Notes under the pieces: generated by a model
The model's database searches: none
The model's input: only the letters and a program-made list of their open reading frames with translations
Told to the model about the DNA's origin: nothing
Position numbers and translations under genes: made by a program
Source of the DNA: Metridium senile
Lineage: Eukaryota; Cnidaria; Anthozoa; Actiniaria; Metridiidae
Direction: 5' to 3'
Assembly: GCA_949775045.1 (NCBI GenBank)
Contig: OX459097.1
Location: 10,341,619-10,405,618, forward strand
DNA: 64,000 nt
Shown: piece after piece, positions 1 to 10,585 of the stretch
Layout of the letters: every line of letters begins with the position of its first letter
Numbering within the stretch: position 1 is the first letter of the stretch

Positions 1-2312
1 GCACCTTCTGCTTGTCTGTCACCTATTTCCATGGCGATACGTAGGCGTTTTTCTTGATATTCAATAGCTTTCTCACTTTTTCCCATTGATCTATAGACAT
101 TCCCCATGTTCCCGTAATCATTCATTTCATATTCCCGATCACCAATTTGGACAGCAATGGTAAGGGACTTCTCTTGGTAGTCAATAGCTGTTTTGTATTC
201 ACCCAAGATGAAATGAACATTGCCAATGTTTCCGTAAGCTGTGCCTTCTGCCTTTCTGTCTCCCATCTCCAGAGCAATGTTGAGATTTTTTTCGTAATAT
301 TCTTTCGCCTGAAGATGTTTTCCTAATGTTTGATATACACATCCTAGGTTATTGTAGGATGTACCTTCTCCATCCTTGTCACCTATCTCCAATGCAATAT
401 CGCAACTCTTTTGCTGGTACTCAATTGCCTTTTGGTACTTTCCCAAGAAAACATAAACATGTTCAAGTTGTCCATAAGCTTTCCATTCCCCCGTCCTGTC
501 CCCAATCATCACAGCAATTTCAAGACATTTATCGGAATATTTTTTTGCCTCGTGGTACTTTCCTAAGCGATGGTAAACACCACCCAAGTGTCGACAAGTT
601 TCCAATTCAAGTTTTTTATTTTCTGTATACAAAGCAGTACTTAGGCATTCTTTGAAATATTCAAGTGCCGTAGGGTATTGCCCTAATGACACATAAATAG
701 CACCTAAGTTCCCGCAGGTTGTTCCTTCGCCATGCATGTCTCCAATCTCTTTGTAGATTAATCGAGATTTTTCGTGAAACTGGATCGCTTCTTTGTATTT
801 TGCAAATAATTTATTGGCACTTCCAAGGCTGTCGTAAGCGGCAGCTTCACTATTTCTGTTTCCAATCTCTATTGCAATGGCTAGTGCCTGTTCTTCAAGC
901 TCAATGGCTTTGGAGTAATTGCCTAAAGACGTATAGACATTTCCTAGGTTTCTCAAGGTCGCTGCCTCAATCTTTTTGTCACCAATCTCTACAGCGTTGT
1001 GCAAGACTTTTTCATGGTATTCTAAAGCCTCGGGATATTTTCCCAGTGAGTGATAAGCAGAGCCTAGATTTGCAAGAGCAACTTCTTCTTCTCTCCTATC
1101 TCCTATCTCAATAGCTATATTGAGACGCTTTGTTTGGCATTCAATGGCATTTTGGAATTGACATAGTGAATGGTAAGCTTTTCCTAACCCTCCGTAAGCC
1201 CTTCCTGCGCGTTTTCTGTCACCCATCTCATCGGCAATGTTCAAATATCTTTCTTGGTATTCCTTTGCCTTTTGGTAGTTTCCCAATAACTGAAAATCAG
1301 TTCCTAAGTTTCCGTAGCTCAATCCTTCTAATGCTCTATTACCAGCATTAACAGCAAGACTAAGGCTTTTATTGTGGTAATCTATGGCTTGCTGGGGTTT
1401 ACCTAATGACTGATAGATGCTACCCAAGCTCACGTAAGAGGCTCCTTCCTCCACCTTGTCACCTATTTCAATTGCAATGTCAAGGTGTTTCTCTTGGTAT
1501 TGCATTGCTTCCTGGTATCTTGCCAGCGGCAGGAAAGCATGTACTAAATTACCACAAGCCTCTCCTTTCATTGTTTTGTCACCCATTTCAGTTGCAATAT
1601 CAAGACACTTCTGAAGATATTCGATTGCTTTATGATATTCTCCTAAAACATTGTAGGCACGACCAAGTTCTTTACACGCAACTCCTTCACCAAGTCTGTC
1701 ACCTAACGCAACAACAATGGACAAGTGTTTCTTACTGTAATCCAATGCCTTTGTCGGTTTTCCTAGCATCAGATAGGTATTTCCTAATCTTCCGTATGTA
1801 ACTCCTTCTAATTGTTTATCTTCAATCTGGATAGCAATATCAAGACACTTTTCGAGGTATTCAACCGCTTTATGGAAATTTCCTGAATACTGGTAGTCAT
1901 CACCTAAATTGATGTAAGACAACGCTTCTATTCTACCGGGTTTTATCAATTTGGCAATGTTCAAACACTTTTCGTGATATTCGATTGCCTCTTCGTACCT
2001 CCTCATTGAGCCATAGGCATTTCCTAAATTTTCATACGTTTCTCCTTCCATCTTTCTGTCACCTACTTCTAAAGCAATCTGCAATTTCTTTTTATAATAC
2101 TCAATTGCTTTAGGCATTTGATGGATTTTCTCATATAAGGGCCCAAGCAACATATAAACGACTCGTTGTGTAACGATATCATTTAGGTACACAGCTACTG
2201 CCACACACTCTTCATAAAGACAAATAATGTCTTCATCATTTAACGTGAGGCAATCATAAACTGCACATGCTACACAAAACCGGCTGAAAAGCTGGGCTTT
2301 CCATGATTCCAT
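1..2312 (-). CDS. Tandem TPR-repeat protein (partial, runs off left edge)
   Basis: I translated the minus strand from the ATG at 2312 to base 1 and found no stop in 770 codons. After an N-terminal segment of about 55 residues beginning MESWKAQLFSRF, the protein is about 18 copies of a 40-residue (120 bp) unit. The unit pattern is G..Y..LG..Y..LG.Y..AI.Y..K.L.IA.E.GD, the long-period TPR type seen in GPSM2 (LGN)-like and kinesin-light-chain-like scaffolds, a class often expanded in cnidarians. TPRs bind peptides; the partner cannot be read from sequence and any C-terminal effector domain lies outside the window. Upstream, a pyrimidine tract ending in AG at 2373-2374 (read on the minus strand) suggests that the exon starts near 2372 with a short 5' UTR. 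The neighbouring TPR units differ enough to be old. Confidence 0.9.
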   Translation of the reverse strand, partial: MESWKAQLFSRFCVACAVYDCLTLNDEDIICLYEECVAVAVYLNDIVTQRVVYMLLGPLYEKIHQMPKAIEYYKKKLQIALEVGDRKMEGETYENLGNAYGSMRRYEEAIEYHEKCLNIAKLIKPGRIEALSYINLGDDYQYSGNFHKAVEYLEKCLDIAIQIEDKQLEGVTYGRLGNTYLMLGKPTKALDYSKKHLSIVVALGDRLGEGVACKELGRAYNVLGEYHKAIEYLQKCLDIATEMGDKTMKGEACGNLVHAFLPLARYQEAMQYQEKHLDIAIEIGDKVEEGASYVSLGSIYQSLGKPQQAIDYHNKSLSLAVNAGNRALEGLSYGNLGTDFQLLGNYQKAKEYQERYLNIADEMGDRKRAGRAYGGLGKAYHSLCQFQNAIECQTKRLNIAIEIGDRREEEVALANLGSAYHSLGKYPEALEYHEKVLHNAVEIGDKKIEAATLRNLGNVYTSLGNYSKAIELEEQALAIAIEIGNRNSEAAAYDSLGSANKLFAKYKEAIQFHEKSRLIYKEIGDMHGEGTTCGNLGAIYVSLGQYPTALEYFKECLSTALYTENKKLELETCRHLGGVYHRLGKYHEAKKYSDKCLEIAVMIGDRTGEWKAYGQLEHVYVFLGKYQKAIEYQQKSCDIALEIGDKDGEGTSYNNLGCVYQTLGKHLQAKEYYEKNLNIALEMGDRKAEGTAYGNIGNVHFILGEYKTAIDYQEKSLTIAVQIGDREYEMNDYGNMGNVYRSMGKSEKAIEYQEKRLRIAMEIGDRQAEG

Positions 2313-2869
2313 AGTGGCACCTTTTGAAATAGTTTTTGAACGGTTTGGCTCGTTGGTTTCGTGAAAGAGGAACTGCAAAAAAAAAATCAAAATAGAACTT
2401 GTAAGTCGATTTATGATGCCAAACCCTCGAAACAAACATCTCCATCGTATTCGTAACCTCAATAATTCAATCCTTAATTTTCGCGTGACGTCATCAAAAC
2501 GCTAAAATCTAAACTAAAAGTCGCAGACAGCTAGTCCTCTAGTATTTTGTAAATGTTTTTGAAAGATTTTATTCCGGAAAGTTTAGTTGGTTTTTGTTGT
2601 TTCGTTCTCGAGATATTGGAAGCGAAATTTCCGTCACGCAATATTGTCACGCGTTTTCTAGATCCGTAAAAATTAGCCACAAATGTCACCTTTTTGTTGG
2701 TTGATTTTTCATTCATAGTATAACGTTTCTTCAACCAAAATGTTTTTATTTTCCAAGCTTTCGGGCCTAACAGCCTATCATCTAGATTACAGTTTAAGAG
2801 AAGATTTCTGTAAATACCATGCAAGCGCGGCAACACTCAAATTAAATGCAGTCTATGACTGCATGTGGC
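2313..2869. other. 5' flank/intron of TPR gene, no other gene seen
   Basis: About 550 bp between the TPR gene and the transposon array. It contains the likely splice acceptor at 2373-2374 (minus strand). I see no coding exon with convincing composition in the rest. Confidence 0.5.
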
Positions 2870-2871
2870 TA

Positions 2872-3143
2872 CAATCATTGACAAAACTGTTGGCACGATT
2901 GTTGATTTTGTTATGTTCCTATATCTGTAATACCCCCCCTCCCCCTGTCAATGTTGCTGGAGGGGTATATGAACCTTGTCAATCGCGGGAAACATTTCCA
3001 ACTCTTGTACTCTTTCATGAAAAACAGCAACATTGTATTGGGGGAGGGGGGTAGACAAACTTATCCTCATAAATGAAAAAAATGATAGACCCACAAAAAA
3101 GTGTCCGAAATGTGATCGTGCCAACACATTTTGGCAATGATTG
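2872..3143. mobile_element. M1 terminal module (272 bp, MITE-like)
   Basis: M1 has its own imperfect inverted ends of about 30 bp: left CAATCATTGACAAAACTG, right the reverse of CAATCATTGCCAAAATG. Inside is a second inverted pair: a C-run followed by CAATGTTGCT, and AGCAACATTG followed by a G-run. Its left end is the left end of the whole array. No convincing coding capacity. Confidence 0.8.
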
Positions 3144-3599
3144 TCTGAGGGACATATTGGAATTTCATTAAAAATAAACGAGTAAGAGGTCAGCAGCGTT
3201 CCTAATTACAAGCTATGCCTCGAAAGGAAAAGATTGATATGTAATATGTGTATATCCGACCCCTAACGACATGAAAACTAGTGGAAATGTCATTTTGCCG
3301 TAGCAACCCTTATATTTAAGTGCGAAATTATGCCAACGTAACAAGGGGATACACCAAAAAAATATTTTAAAAGGTCTCTTACTTAATAGAATGAAGTAAT
3401 TATCAGAAAAGATATCATCACCTTCACAGTTAATCCAATAATAACCACGTTCTCTTTAAACAATGATTTTCTTATCAACTACATCTTATGTAAATACCTA
3501 CGAATGTGAAGTTACTTTTGACGTATATGCTATAATTGACGCGCCTCAAAATTGCTACATTTTGTACGTAATAGCGCAAACGTCACATATTGCAAAAGA

Positions 3600-3730
3600 T
3601 GCACGTCACTGGTTTGGTACATTATAAAAGTTGTGCATTTGTAAAATAAATCTCATACTTCAAAGCGTTATACATAAAGAACATTATACAACTGAGCAGA
3701 AAACGTCTATTTGAAGTTCACATTGTGATC
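3600..3730 (+). promoter_or_regulatory. Core promoter of Rep, copy 1
   Basis: TATAAAAG at 3623-3630 lies about 105 bp before the Rep ATG at 3731 in a run free of ORFs. The context GATCATGG is a fair initiation context. The same sequence precedes the other three Rep genes. Confidence 0.5.
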
Positions 3731-5074
3731 ATGGCAGAGGCAATGCCGAATCGTTCGCAACGTTTGGTCTATTTAGTTACATACAGTCGAGCAGATCCCG
3801 AAAAAGTCCATTCTCGTGAATCGTTTGCAAATATTGTTCGTAATGCATGGGGTACATCAACGACATCGCGTATTGTACAGTTTATAGTCGCTAAAGAAGA
3901 GCATAATCACAACGATACAAACAACGACCTGTCCGACAAAGTATATCACTACCATATGGCTCTAAAGCTCAACAAAAGAAGTAGATGGCTTCTAGTTCGT
4001 GATACATTAGATGCAAGGTTTGGAATTCAAGTCAATTTCAGCAACAATCACAGTAACTATTATAGTGCTTATCGCTACTGCACAAAAGAAGATACAACAC
4101 CGTTTTTATCGCCCGACCATCCAAGCTTAGAGGACGAACCGAGAACTACTGCAGCCTCTGCAGCTACAACATCTCGTCGAGCTGATGGCCAAGGCAGTGG
4201 CCCCAAGAAGAAGCAAAAGAAGAAAAGAAAACGAATGCTAAGCGTCTACGAAGTAACCACTATTATTCGAAACAATAATATCAAGACTCGGCTCGATCTA
4301 ATGGCCTATGCAGCAAAACAGGAGAAAAAGGGAAAAAAAGATCTTGCACAATTTATAGCGAATAGAGGGATCAGAGTAGTAAATGAAGCATTATCTATAT
4401 CTTCACAACTGCAAGATGCTGAAAAGAAACAAGAACGCTTGAATAAAAGTCGCATAGAACTACTAGTAGAGGAAGGTGAAAAACACTGTATAGAAGGATG
4501 TGAAAAGAAATGGCTAGCGGCCGCACTACAGATACTTCACCGAAATGAAATAAATGTGCATGTCTATGCTAGCGCAATTTACTCAGCACTTCACTATGGA
4601 CGTGCAAAATATCGAAACATATATATATATGGACCGGCAAACTCAGGTAAAACATTCATGATTTCACCTCTGAAAGCTATTTACCATGCCTTTGTGAACC
4701 CGGCAACTGGTGGTTTTGCGTGGGTGGGTGCAGAGGAGTCAGAAGTAATAATCCTCAATGACTTTAGATGGTCGCCTTCTATAATCGCATGGTCTGATTT
4801 CCTTCAAATGCTTGAAGGGGATACTATGCACTTAGCCGCACCTAAAAGTTTTGTACAACAAGACATTCTCTTCGACAAGGACTCACCCTTTTTCGCGACT
4901 GCAGATGCCCCACTCGTTATGATAAAGGGAGGATCAATAGATCGAATTAATACTGATATGATGAGAGTACGCTGGCATTATTTCGAATTTTGGAGACAAA
5001 TACCAGAGGTTGAGCAATGTGCATTGAAACCATGCGCACGTTGTTTCTCAGAACTTATTTTAACTAATAAATAA
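3731..5074 (+). CDS. HUH endonuclease/SF3 helicase Rep, copy 1
   Basis: A 447-codon intact frame. The N-terminal part reads as a rolling-circle HUH nuclease: strand motif [10 protein letters not shown] (residues 13-22), metal-binding HYH within YHYHMAL (H73, H75), and the nicking-tyrosine motif YCTK (Y116-K119). A lysine/arginine stretch (159-168) is a likely nuclear signal. The C-terminal part is a superfamily 3 helicase: Walker A GPANSGKT (301-308), Walker B VIILND (339-344), motif C FFATADAP (387-394). The C-terminus has cysteines 430, 435 and 438. This order is that of Reps of small circular ssDNA (CRESS) replicons; parvovirus NS1 proteins share the fold order. An in-frame GTG six bases upstream is not a plausible eukaryotic start, so ATG 3731 is chosen. 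AATAAA overlaps the stop codon. Viral descent or a Rep-bearing transposon are both possible. Confidence 0.88.
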   Translation: MAEAMPNRSQRLVYLVTYSRADPEKVHSRESFANIVRNAWGTSTTSRIVQFIVAKEEHNHNDTNNDLSDKVYHYHMALKLNKRSRWLLVRDTLDARFGIQVNFSNNHSNYYSAYRYCTKEDTTPFLSPDHPSLEDEPRTTAASAATTSRRADGQGSGPKKKQKKKRKRMLSVYEVTTIIRNNNIKTRLDLMAYAAKQEKKGKKDLAQFIANRGIRVVNEALSISSQLQDAEKKQERLNKSRIELLVEEGEKHCIEGCEKKWLAAALQILHRNEINVHVYASAIYSALHYGRAKYRNIYIYGPANSGKTFMISPLKAIYHAFVNPATGGFAWVGAEESEVIILNDFRWSPSIIAWSDFLQMLEGDTMHLAAPKSFVQQDILFDKDSPFFATADAPLVMIKGGSIDRINTDMMRVRWHYFEFWRQIPEVEQCALKPCARCFSELILTNK

Positions 5075-5153
5075 ATGAACAAAGAATATGTATGTATGCT
5101 AATAAATTTTTGTACATACATTTTTGCTAATAAATTTGTGTACATACATTTTT

Positions 5154-5460
<307 letters not shown>

Positions 5461-5576
5461 TTTATTATCTCTATACAGAGATAATACATTAAAGAAAACA
5501 TTGTTTGTATAGACATGACGTCTGTAATGTGTCATTCAACACCATGTGCGCTTGTATATAGTTGTCCGTGAAATAG

Positions 5577-5948
5577 CAACGGTTCTCCACTGTTAAATAA
5601 TAGATTACTCCCCAAATTAAACAAATATCCCTCCAATTTTTTCAACAATAGGGTTTGTATATATTCTTTAATTGTCTGACGTTTAGTTTATATTTCAAAT
5701 TGTAGTATTTAACTCAAAACCAACGGTACTCCACGTTGAATCACTTATAAAAAGATGAAGACATGTTCAAAACAATTAATACAAGTTTTGTGTGGAGTAC
5801 CGTTGATAAAATGGGCATGTTAGGCTTTTTGAATATAATTTCTGTAGGAAATAGTTAGAATAAACATCAATAAAACATTGATCAAGGTCTAAGCTCTTTT
5901 TATTGTTGCACTTAGTGAATCATTACGATTTTACAATGGAGTACCGTG
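5577..5948. promoter_or_regulatory. Iteron/hairpin region, candidate Rep origin, copy 1
   Basis: The 14-mer CAACGGTACTCCAC occurs at 5721-5734 and inverted at 5792-5805. A one-mismatch copy is at 5577-5590 and an inverted partial copy at 5938-5948. Between the main pair is a small hairpin, CAAAAC (5768-5773) with GTTTTG (5785-5790), whose loop on the minus strand contains TTGTATTAA. That matches 7 of 9 positions of the circovirus-type nonanucleotide TAGTATTAC. A hairpin with a nonanucleotide next to iterons is the known layout of CRESS origins; assigning it here is inference. Confidence 0.5.
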
Positions 5949-5984
5949 TTCTGCACAGAAGACACTGCACACTATATAAATACT

Positions 5985-6104
5985 GATTACGTGACAACAA
6001 TGTGATTGTGAAAATATCAATTTCATAAGACAGTGAAGAGAGTGAAAATGGTCTTTAAAGGCAAAATGGATGTACTAATACAAGGTAGTAAATCTAATAT
6101 TTAG
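5985..6104 (+). repeat. Inverted copy of transposase 5' end, copy 1
   Basis: This stretch resembles, in inverted orientation, the region around the transposase start at about 7180-7240, including GTGAAAATGGTCTT and AAAGGCAA. It therefore holds an 18-codon frame (6048-6104, begins MVFKGK) reading against the 3' end of the transposase. A TATATAAA-like box lies at about 5973. This is either a terminal inverted repeat of a mariner unit or a duplicated promoter. Confidence 0.6.
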
Positions 6105-7188
6105 TTCTAAATCCCTTGGATTTAATAATATCTTCAAGTCTTTTGGGAATGCTTTGAATAGTTTTGTCTATGACAGTTGTATCAAACGAATATAAAGTAT
6201 CAATAACACGTTCTTTAAAAGTTTCAAAATTCTCTTTAAGAATATTTTGCTCTATAGCATCATTATTTATTTTTCTTTTAACTAAATTAAAAATATTTTC
6301 AATCGGATTTAGGTCTGGAGACCTTGCAGGAATACACACCATTGTAGCCTTTGATTTTTTTAGTGCTTTTTTAGCTAATGAGCTATTTTGACTAGGATCG
6401 TTGTCCATAACAAATTTTCTGGCTTTGGTTTTTGAAAACTTTTTGAAAATGTTTTCAAAATTTCTAGTAATAAAGTCAGCGAAATACTCGCCATCTATTT
6501 TGTGGTATTGTTCAATAAAAATAGCACCTTGTCTATAACTAATAAGAACCAAAAGGTGGAGCCTTCTTCCTCCTGCTAGACTCTTCGAACCCTTAGATGT
6601 TATTTGTAATCCCTCATTTCTTTTTCTCCAAACCCTCCCTTTAGGACTCATTGCATTTGCTTTCGGATTGTACTTATGAATAAAAGAAACTCCGTCAAGA
6701 TAAAATACCATGTCCTCCGTCCAATAGTTTGGTGTAGTTTTCAATGTTTTTACATTGTCTTTTGCAAATTTAAGTCTTTTCTTTCTGTCAGATTCACTGA
6801 TTAGTCCCTTTCTTCAAGTCTGTAAACTCTTGTACCCTAATCTTTGTATTTCTCTGAGGTAAGTCCGGTAGCTTGTTTTCCGCTGCGAAAGCCCGCAATA
6901 CTCTATTAAAGATTTCACTGTAAAATTTACGTCCTCTTTCCTGATCCTTTTGATTCCCCTGGATAGAATTCTTCTTTCTCTGTCAGTTAAGTTAGTCTTT
7001 CTTCCCAACTTACTTTTCTTGTCGGGTTGTTTTGAATTCCGCTTCATTTTGTTTAAACCAATTCTTCTTACACTGCTTTTTGATATAGAACACATCTCTG
7101 CTATTTCCGAAAGAGAGTATGTGTTTTTTCTAAACAGAACATACGCTCTGGCACATTAATAGGCATTAATCTTGCCTTTGAAGACCAT
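6094..7188 (-). pseudogene. Tc1/mariner DD34E transposase with two nonsense codons, copy 1
   Basis: One reading frame of 365 codons from ATG 7188 to the stop at 6094, the usual Tc1 transposase length. The N-terminal part is a helix-turn-helix domain (YSLSEIAE, SISKSSVRRI) followed by a GRKTNLTDRERR-type region. The C-terminal part is the DDE domain: first D in FYLDGVSF, second in VMDNDPSQN, and E in SPDLNPIEN, with 34 residues between the last two, i.e. DD34E. Two in-frame stops interrupt it: TAA at codon 11 (7156-7158) and TGA at codon 125 (6814-6816), after GYKSLQT. Sequence on both sides of each stop stays in one frame and aligns with the family, so these are point nonsense changes, not frameshifts. 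As read, only an HTH fragment (6814-7095) and a catalytic fragment (6094-6744) could be made without readthrough. Confidence 0.85.
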
Positions 7189-8186
7189 TTTCACCCTCTC
7201 CAAACGTTGATATCTTCACAATGACGTGTATTGTTGCGTACGCCTTAAGCGCGTGCATTTTTGGGCGTTACTATGGTTATCCAATTTTGCGCGAGATATA
7301 GTATAAATATATCAACTACGAAGCATATATGTGTTAAGGACTGCTTATTACCTTAGAACATTTATTTTGAACACGGGTGTTATCGAATATAGAGCATATA
7401 AGTGTCTTGTCATGTAAATTTTACATTCATTTAAAGCACTTTAAACAAAAGTGACGTCACATGATAGTATTAACTTCTTTCTGGAAAAAAATTTGCTACT
7501 GTTCAAATCGGTACACTATGTACTTTGTGTCCTGAAAATTTCATATCATTTCCACAACAATATCAATGGCGTTTTAAGTCATATGTGTCTCAGACATTCT
7601 GAGGGACATATTGTGGAATTTCATTAAAAATAAACGAGTAAGAGGTCAGCAGCGTTCCTAATTACAAGCTATGCCTCGAAAGGAAAAGATTGATATGTAA
7701 TATGTGTATATCCGACCCCTAACGACATGAAAACTAGTGGAAATGTCATTTTGCCGTAGCAACCCTTATATTTAAGTGCGAAATTATGCCAACGTAACAA
7801 GGGGATACACCAAAAAAATATTTTAAAAGGTCTCTTACTTAATAGAATGAAGTAATTATCAGAAAAGATATCATCACCTTCACAGTTAATCCAATAATAA
7901 CCACGTTCTCTTTAAACAATGATTTTCTTATCAACTACATCTTATGTAAATACCTACGAATGTGAAGTTACTTTTGACGTATATGCTATAATTGACGCGC
8001 CTCAAAATTGCTACATTTTGTACGTAATAGCGCAAACGTCACATATTGCAAAAGATGCACGTCACTGGTTTGGTACATTATAAAAGTTGTGCATTTGTAA
8101 AATAAATCTCATACTTCAAAGCGTTATACATAAAGAACATTATACAACTGAGCAGAAAACGTCTATTTGAAGTTCACATTGTGATC

Positions 8187-9530
8187 ATGGCAGAGGCAAT
8201 GCCGAATCGTTCGCAACGTTTGGTCTATTTAGTTACATACAGTCGAGCAGATCCCGAAAAAGTCCATTCTCGTGAATCGTTTGCAAATATTGTTCGTAAT
8301 GCATGGGGTACATCAACGACATCGCGTATTGTACAGTTTATAGTCGCTAAAGAAGAGCATAATCACAACGATACAAACAACGACCTGTCCGACAAAGTAT
8401 ATCACTACCATATGGCTCTAAAGCTCAACAAAAGAAGTAGATGGCTTCTAGTTCGTGATACATTAGATGCAAGGTTTGGAATTCAAGTCAATTTCAGCAA
8501 CAATCACAGTAACTATTATAGTGCTTATCGCTACTGCACAAAAGAAGATACAACACCGTTTTTATCGCCCGACCATCCAAGCTTAGAGGACGAACCGAGA
8601 ACTACTGCAGCCTCTGCAGCTACAACATCTCGTCGAGCTGATGGCCAAGGCAGTGGCCCCAAGAAGAAGCAAAAGAAGAAAAGAAAACGAATGCTAAGCG
8701 TCTACGAAGTAACCACTATTATTCGAAACAATAATATCAAGACTCGGCTCGATCTAATGGCCTATGCAGCAAAACAGGAGAAAAAGGGAAAAAAAGATCT
8801 TGCACAATTTATAGCGAATAGAGGGATCAGAGTAGTAAATGAAGCATTATCTATATCTTCACAACTGCAAGATGCTGAAAAGAAACAAGAACGCTTGAAT
8901 AAAAGTCGCATAGAACTACTAGTAGAGGAAGGTGAAAAACACTGTATAGAAGGATGTGAAAAGAAATGGCTAGCGGCCGCACTACAGATACTTCACCGAA
9001 ATGAAATAAATGTGCATGTCTATGCTAGCGCAATTTACTCAGCACTTCACTATGGACGTGCAAAATATCGAAACATATATATATATGGACCGGCAAACTC
9101 AGGTAAAACATTCATGATTTCACCTCTGAAAGCTATTTACCATGCCTTTGTGAACCCGGCAACTGGTGGTTTTGCGTGGGTGGGTGCAGAGGAGTCAGAA
9201 GTAATAATCCTCAATGACTTTAGATGGTCGCCTTCTATAATCGCATGGTCTGATTTCCTTCAAATGCTTGAAGGGGATACTATGCACTTAGCCGCACCTA
9301 AAAGTTTTGTACAACAAGACATTCTCTTCGACAAGGACTCACCCTTTTTCGCGACTGCAGATGCCCCACTCGTTATGATAAAGGGAGGATCAATAGATCG
9401 AATTAATACTGATATGATGAGAGTACGCTGGCATTATTTCGAATTTTGGAGACAAATACCAGAGGTTGAGCAATGTGCATTGAAACCATGCGCACGTTGT
9501 TTCTCAGAACTTATTTTAACTAATAAATAA
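8187..9530 (+). CDS. HUH/SF3 Rep, copy 2
   Basis: The protein is identical to copy 1 over all 447 codons, with every HUH and helicase motif intact. The TATA box is at about 8079. The start is taken at ATG 8187, because the upstream in-frame codon at 8181 is GTG. Confidence 0.88.
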   Translation: MAEAMPNRSQRLVYLVTYSRADPEKVHSRESFANIVRNAWGTSTTSRIVQFIVAKEEHNHNDTNNDLSDKVYHYHMALKLNKRSRWLLVRDTLDARFGIQVNFSNNHSNYYSAYRYCTKEDTTPFLSPDHPSLEDEPRTTAASAATTSRRADGQGSGPKKKQKKKRKRMLSVYEVTTIIRNNNIKTRLDLMAYAAKQEKKGKKDLAQFIANRGIRVVNEALSISSQLQDAEKKQERLNKSRIELLVEEGEKHCIEGCEKKWLAAALQILHRNEINVHVYASAIYSALHYGRAKYRNIYIYGPANSGKTFMISPLKAIYHAFVNPATGGFAWVGAEESEVIILNDFRWSPSIIAWSDFLQMLEGDTMHLAAPKSFVQQDILFDKDSPFFATADAPLVMIKGGSIDRINTDMMRVRWHYFEFWRQIPEVEQCALKPCARCFSELILTNK

Positions 9531-9609
9531 ATGAACAAAGAATATGTATGTATGCTAATAAATTTTTGTACATACATTTTTGCTAATAAATTTGTGTACA
9601 TACATTTTT

Positions 9610-9945
<336 letters not shown>

Positions 9946-10068
9946 AAATATATTTATTATCTCTATACAGAGATAATACATTAAAGAAAACATTGTTTGT
10001 ATAGACATGACGTCTGTAATGTGTCATTCAACACCATGTGCGCTTGTATATAGTTGTCCGTGAAATAG

Positions 10069-10440
10069 CAACGGTTCTCCACTGTTAAATAATAGATTAC
10101 TCCCCAAATTAAACAAATATCCCTCCAATTTTTTCAACAATAGGGTTTGTATATATTCTTTAATTGTCTGACGTTTAGTTTATATTTCAAATTGTAGTAT
10201 TTAACTCAAAACCAACGGTACTCCACGTTGAATCACTTATAAAAAGATGAAGACATGTTCAAAACAATTAATACAAGTTTTGTGTGGAGTACCGTTGATA
10301 AAATGGGCATGTTAGGCTTTTTGAATATAATTTCTGTAGGAAATAGTTAGAATAAACATCAATAAAACATTGATCAAGGTCTAAGCTCTTTTTATTGTTG
10401 CACTTAGTGAATCATTACGATTTTACAATGGAGTACCGTG
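10069..10440. promoter_or_regulatory. Iteron/hairpin region, copy 2
   Basis: The main inverted iteron pair is at 10213-10226 and 10284-10297 with the same CAAAAC/GTTTTG hairpin between them. It is unchanged from copy 1. Confidence 0.5.
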
Positions 10441-10585
10441 TTCTGCACAGAAGACACTGCACACTATATAAATACTGATTACGTGACAACAATGTGATTG
10501 TGAAAATATCAATTTCATAAGACAGTGAAGAGAGTGAAAATGGTCTTTAAAGGCAAAATGGATGTACTAATACAAGGTAGTAAAT

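Noticed and set aside
326..1801. Plus-strand ORFs of 73-131 codons
   Set aside because: Shadows of the minus-strand TPR gene, whose frame is open across the whole interval with clear TPR periodicity.
2740..3054. ORFs ending in a glycine run inside the M modules
   Set aside because: They cross from host sequence into M1, or from E into M, so they cannot be a conserved gene of either.
3725..3730. GTG at 3725 as Rep start
   Set aside because: A eukaryotic context makes the ATG at 3731 the sensible start; the same applies to the TTG codons before the mGluR ATG and the LINE frame.
6164..6391. 75-codon plus-strand ORF within the transposase
   Set aside because: Antisense shadow of the DDE domain.
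7446..7475. GTGACGTCAC followed by TAGTATTAA as the Rep origin
   Set aside because: The nonanucleotide-like string is not in a hairpin loop and has no nearby iterons; the 5721-5805 site fits better.
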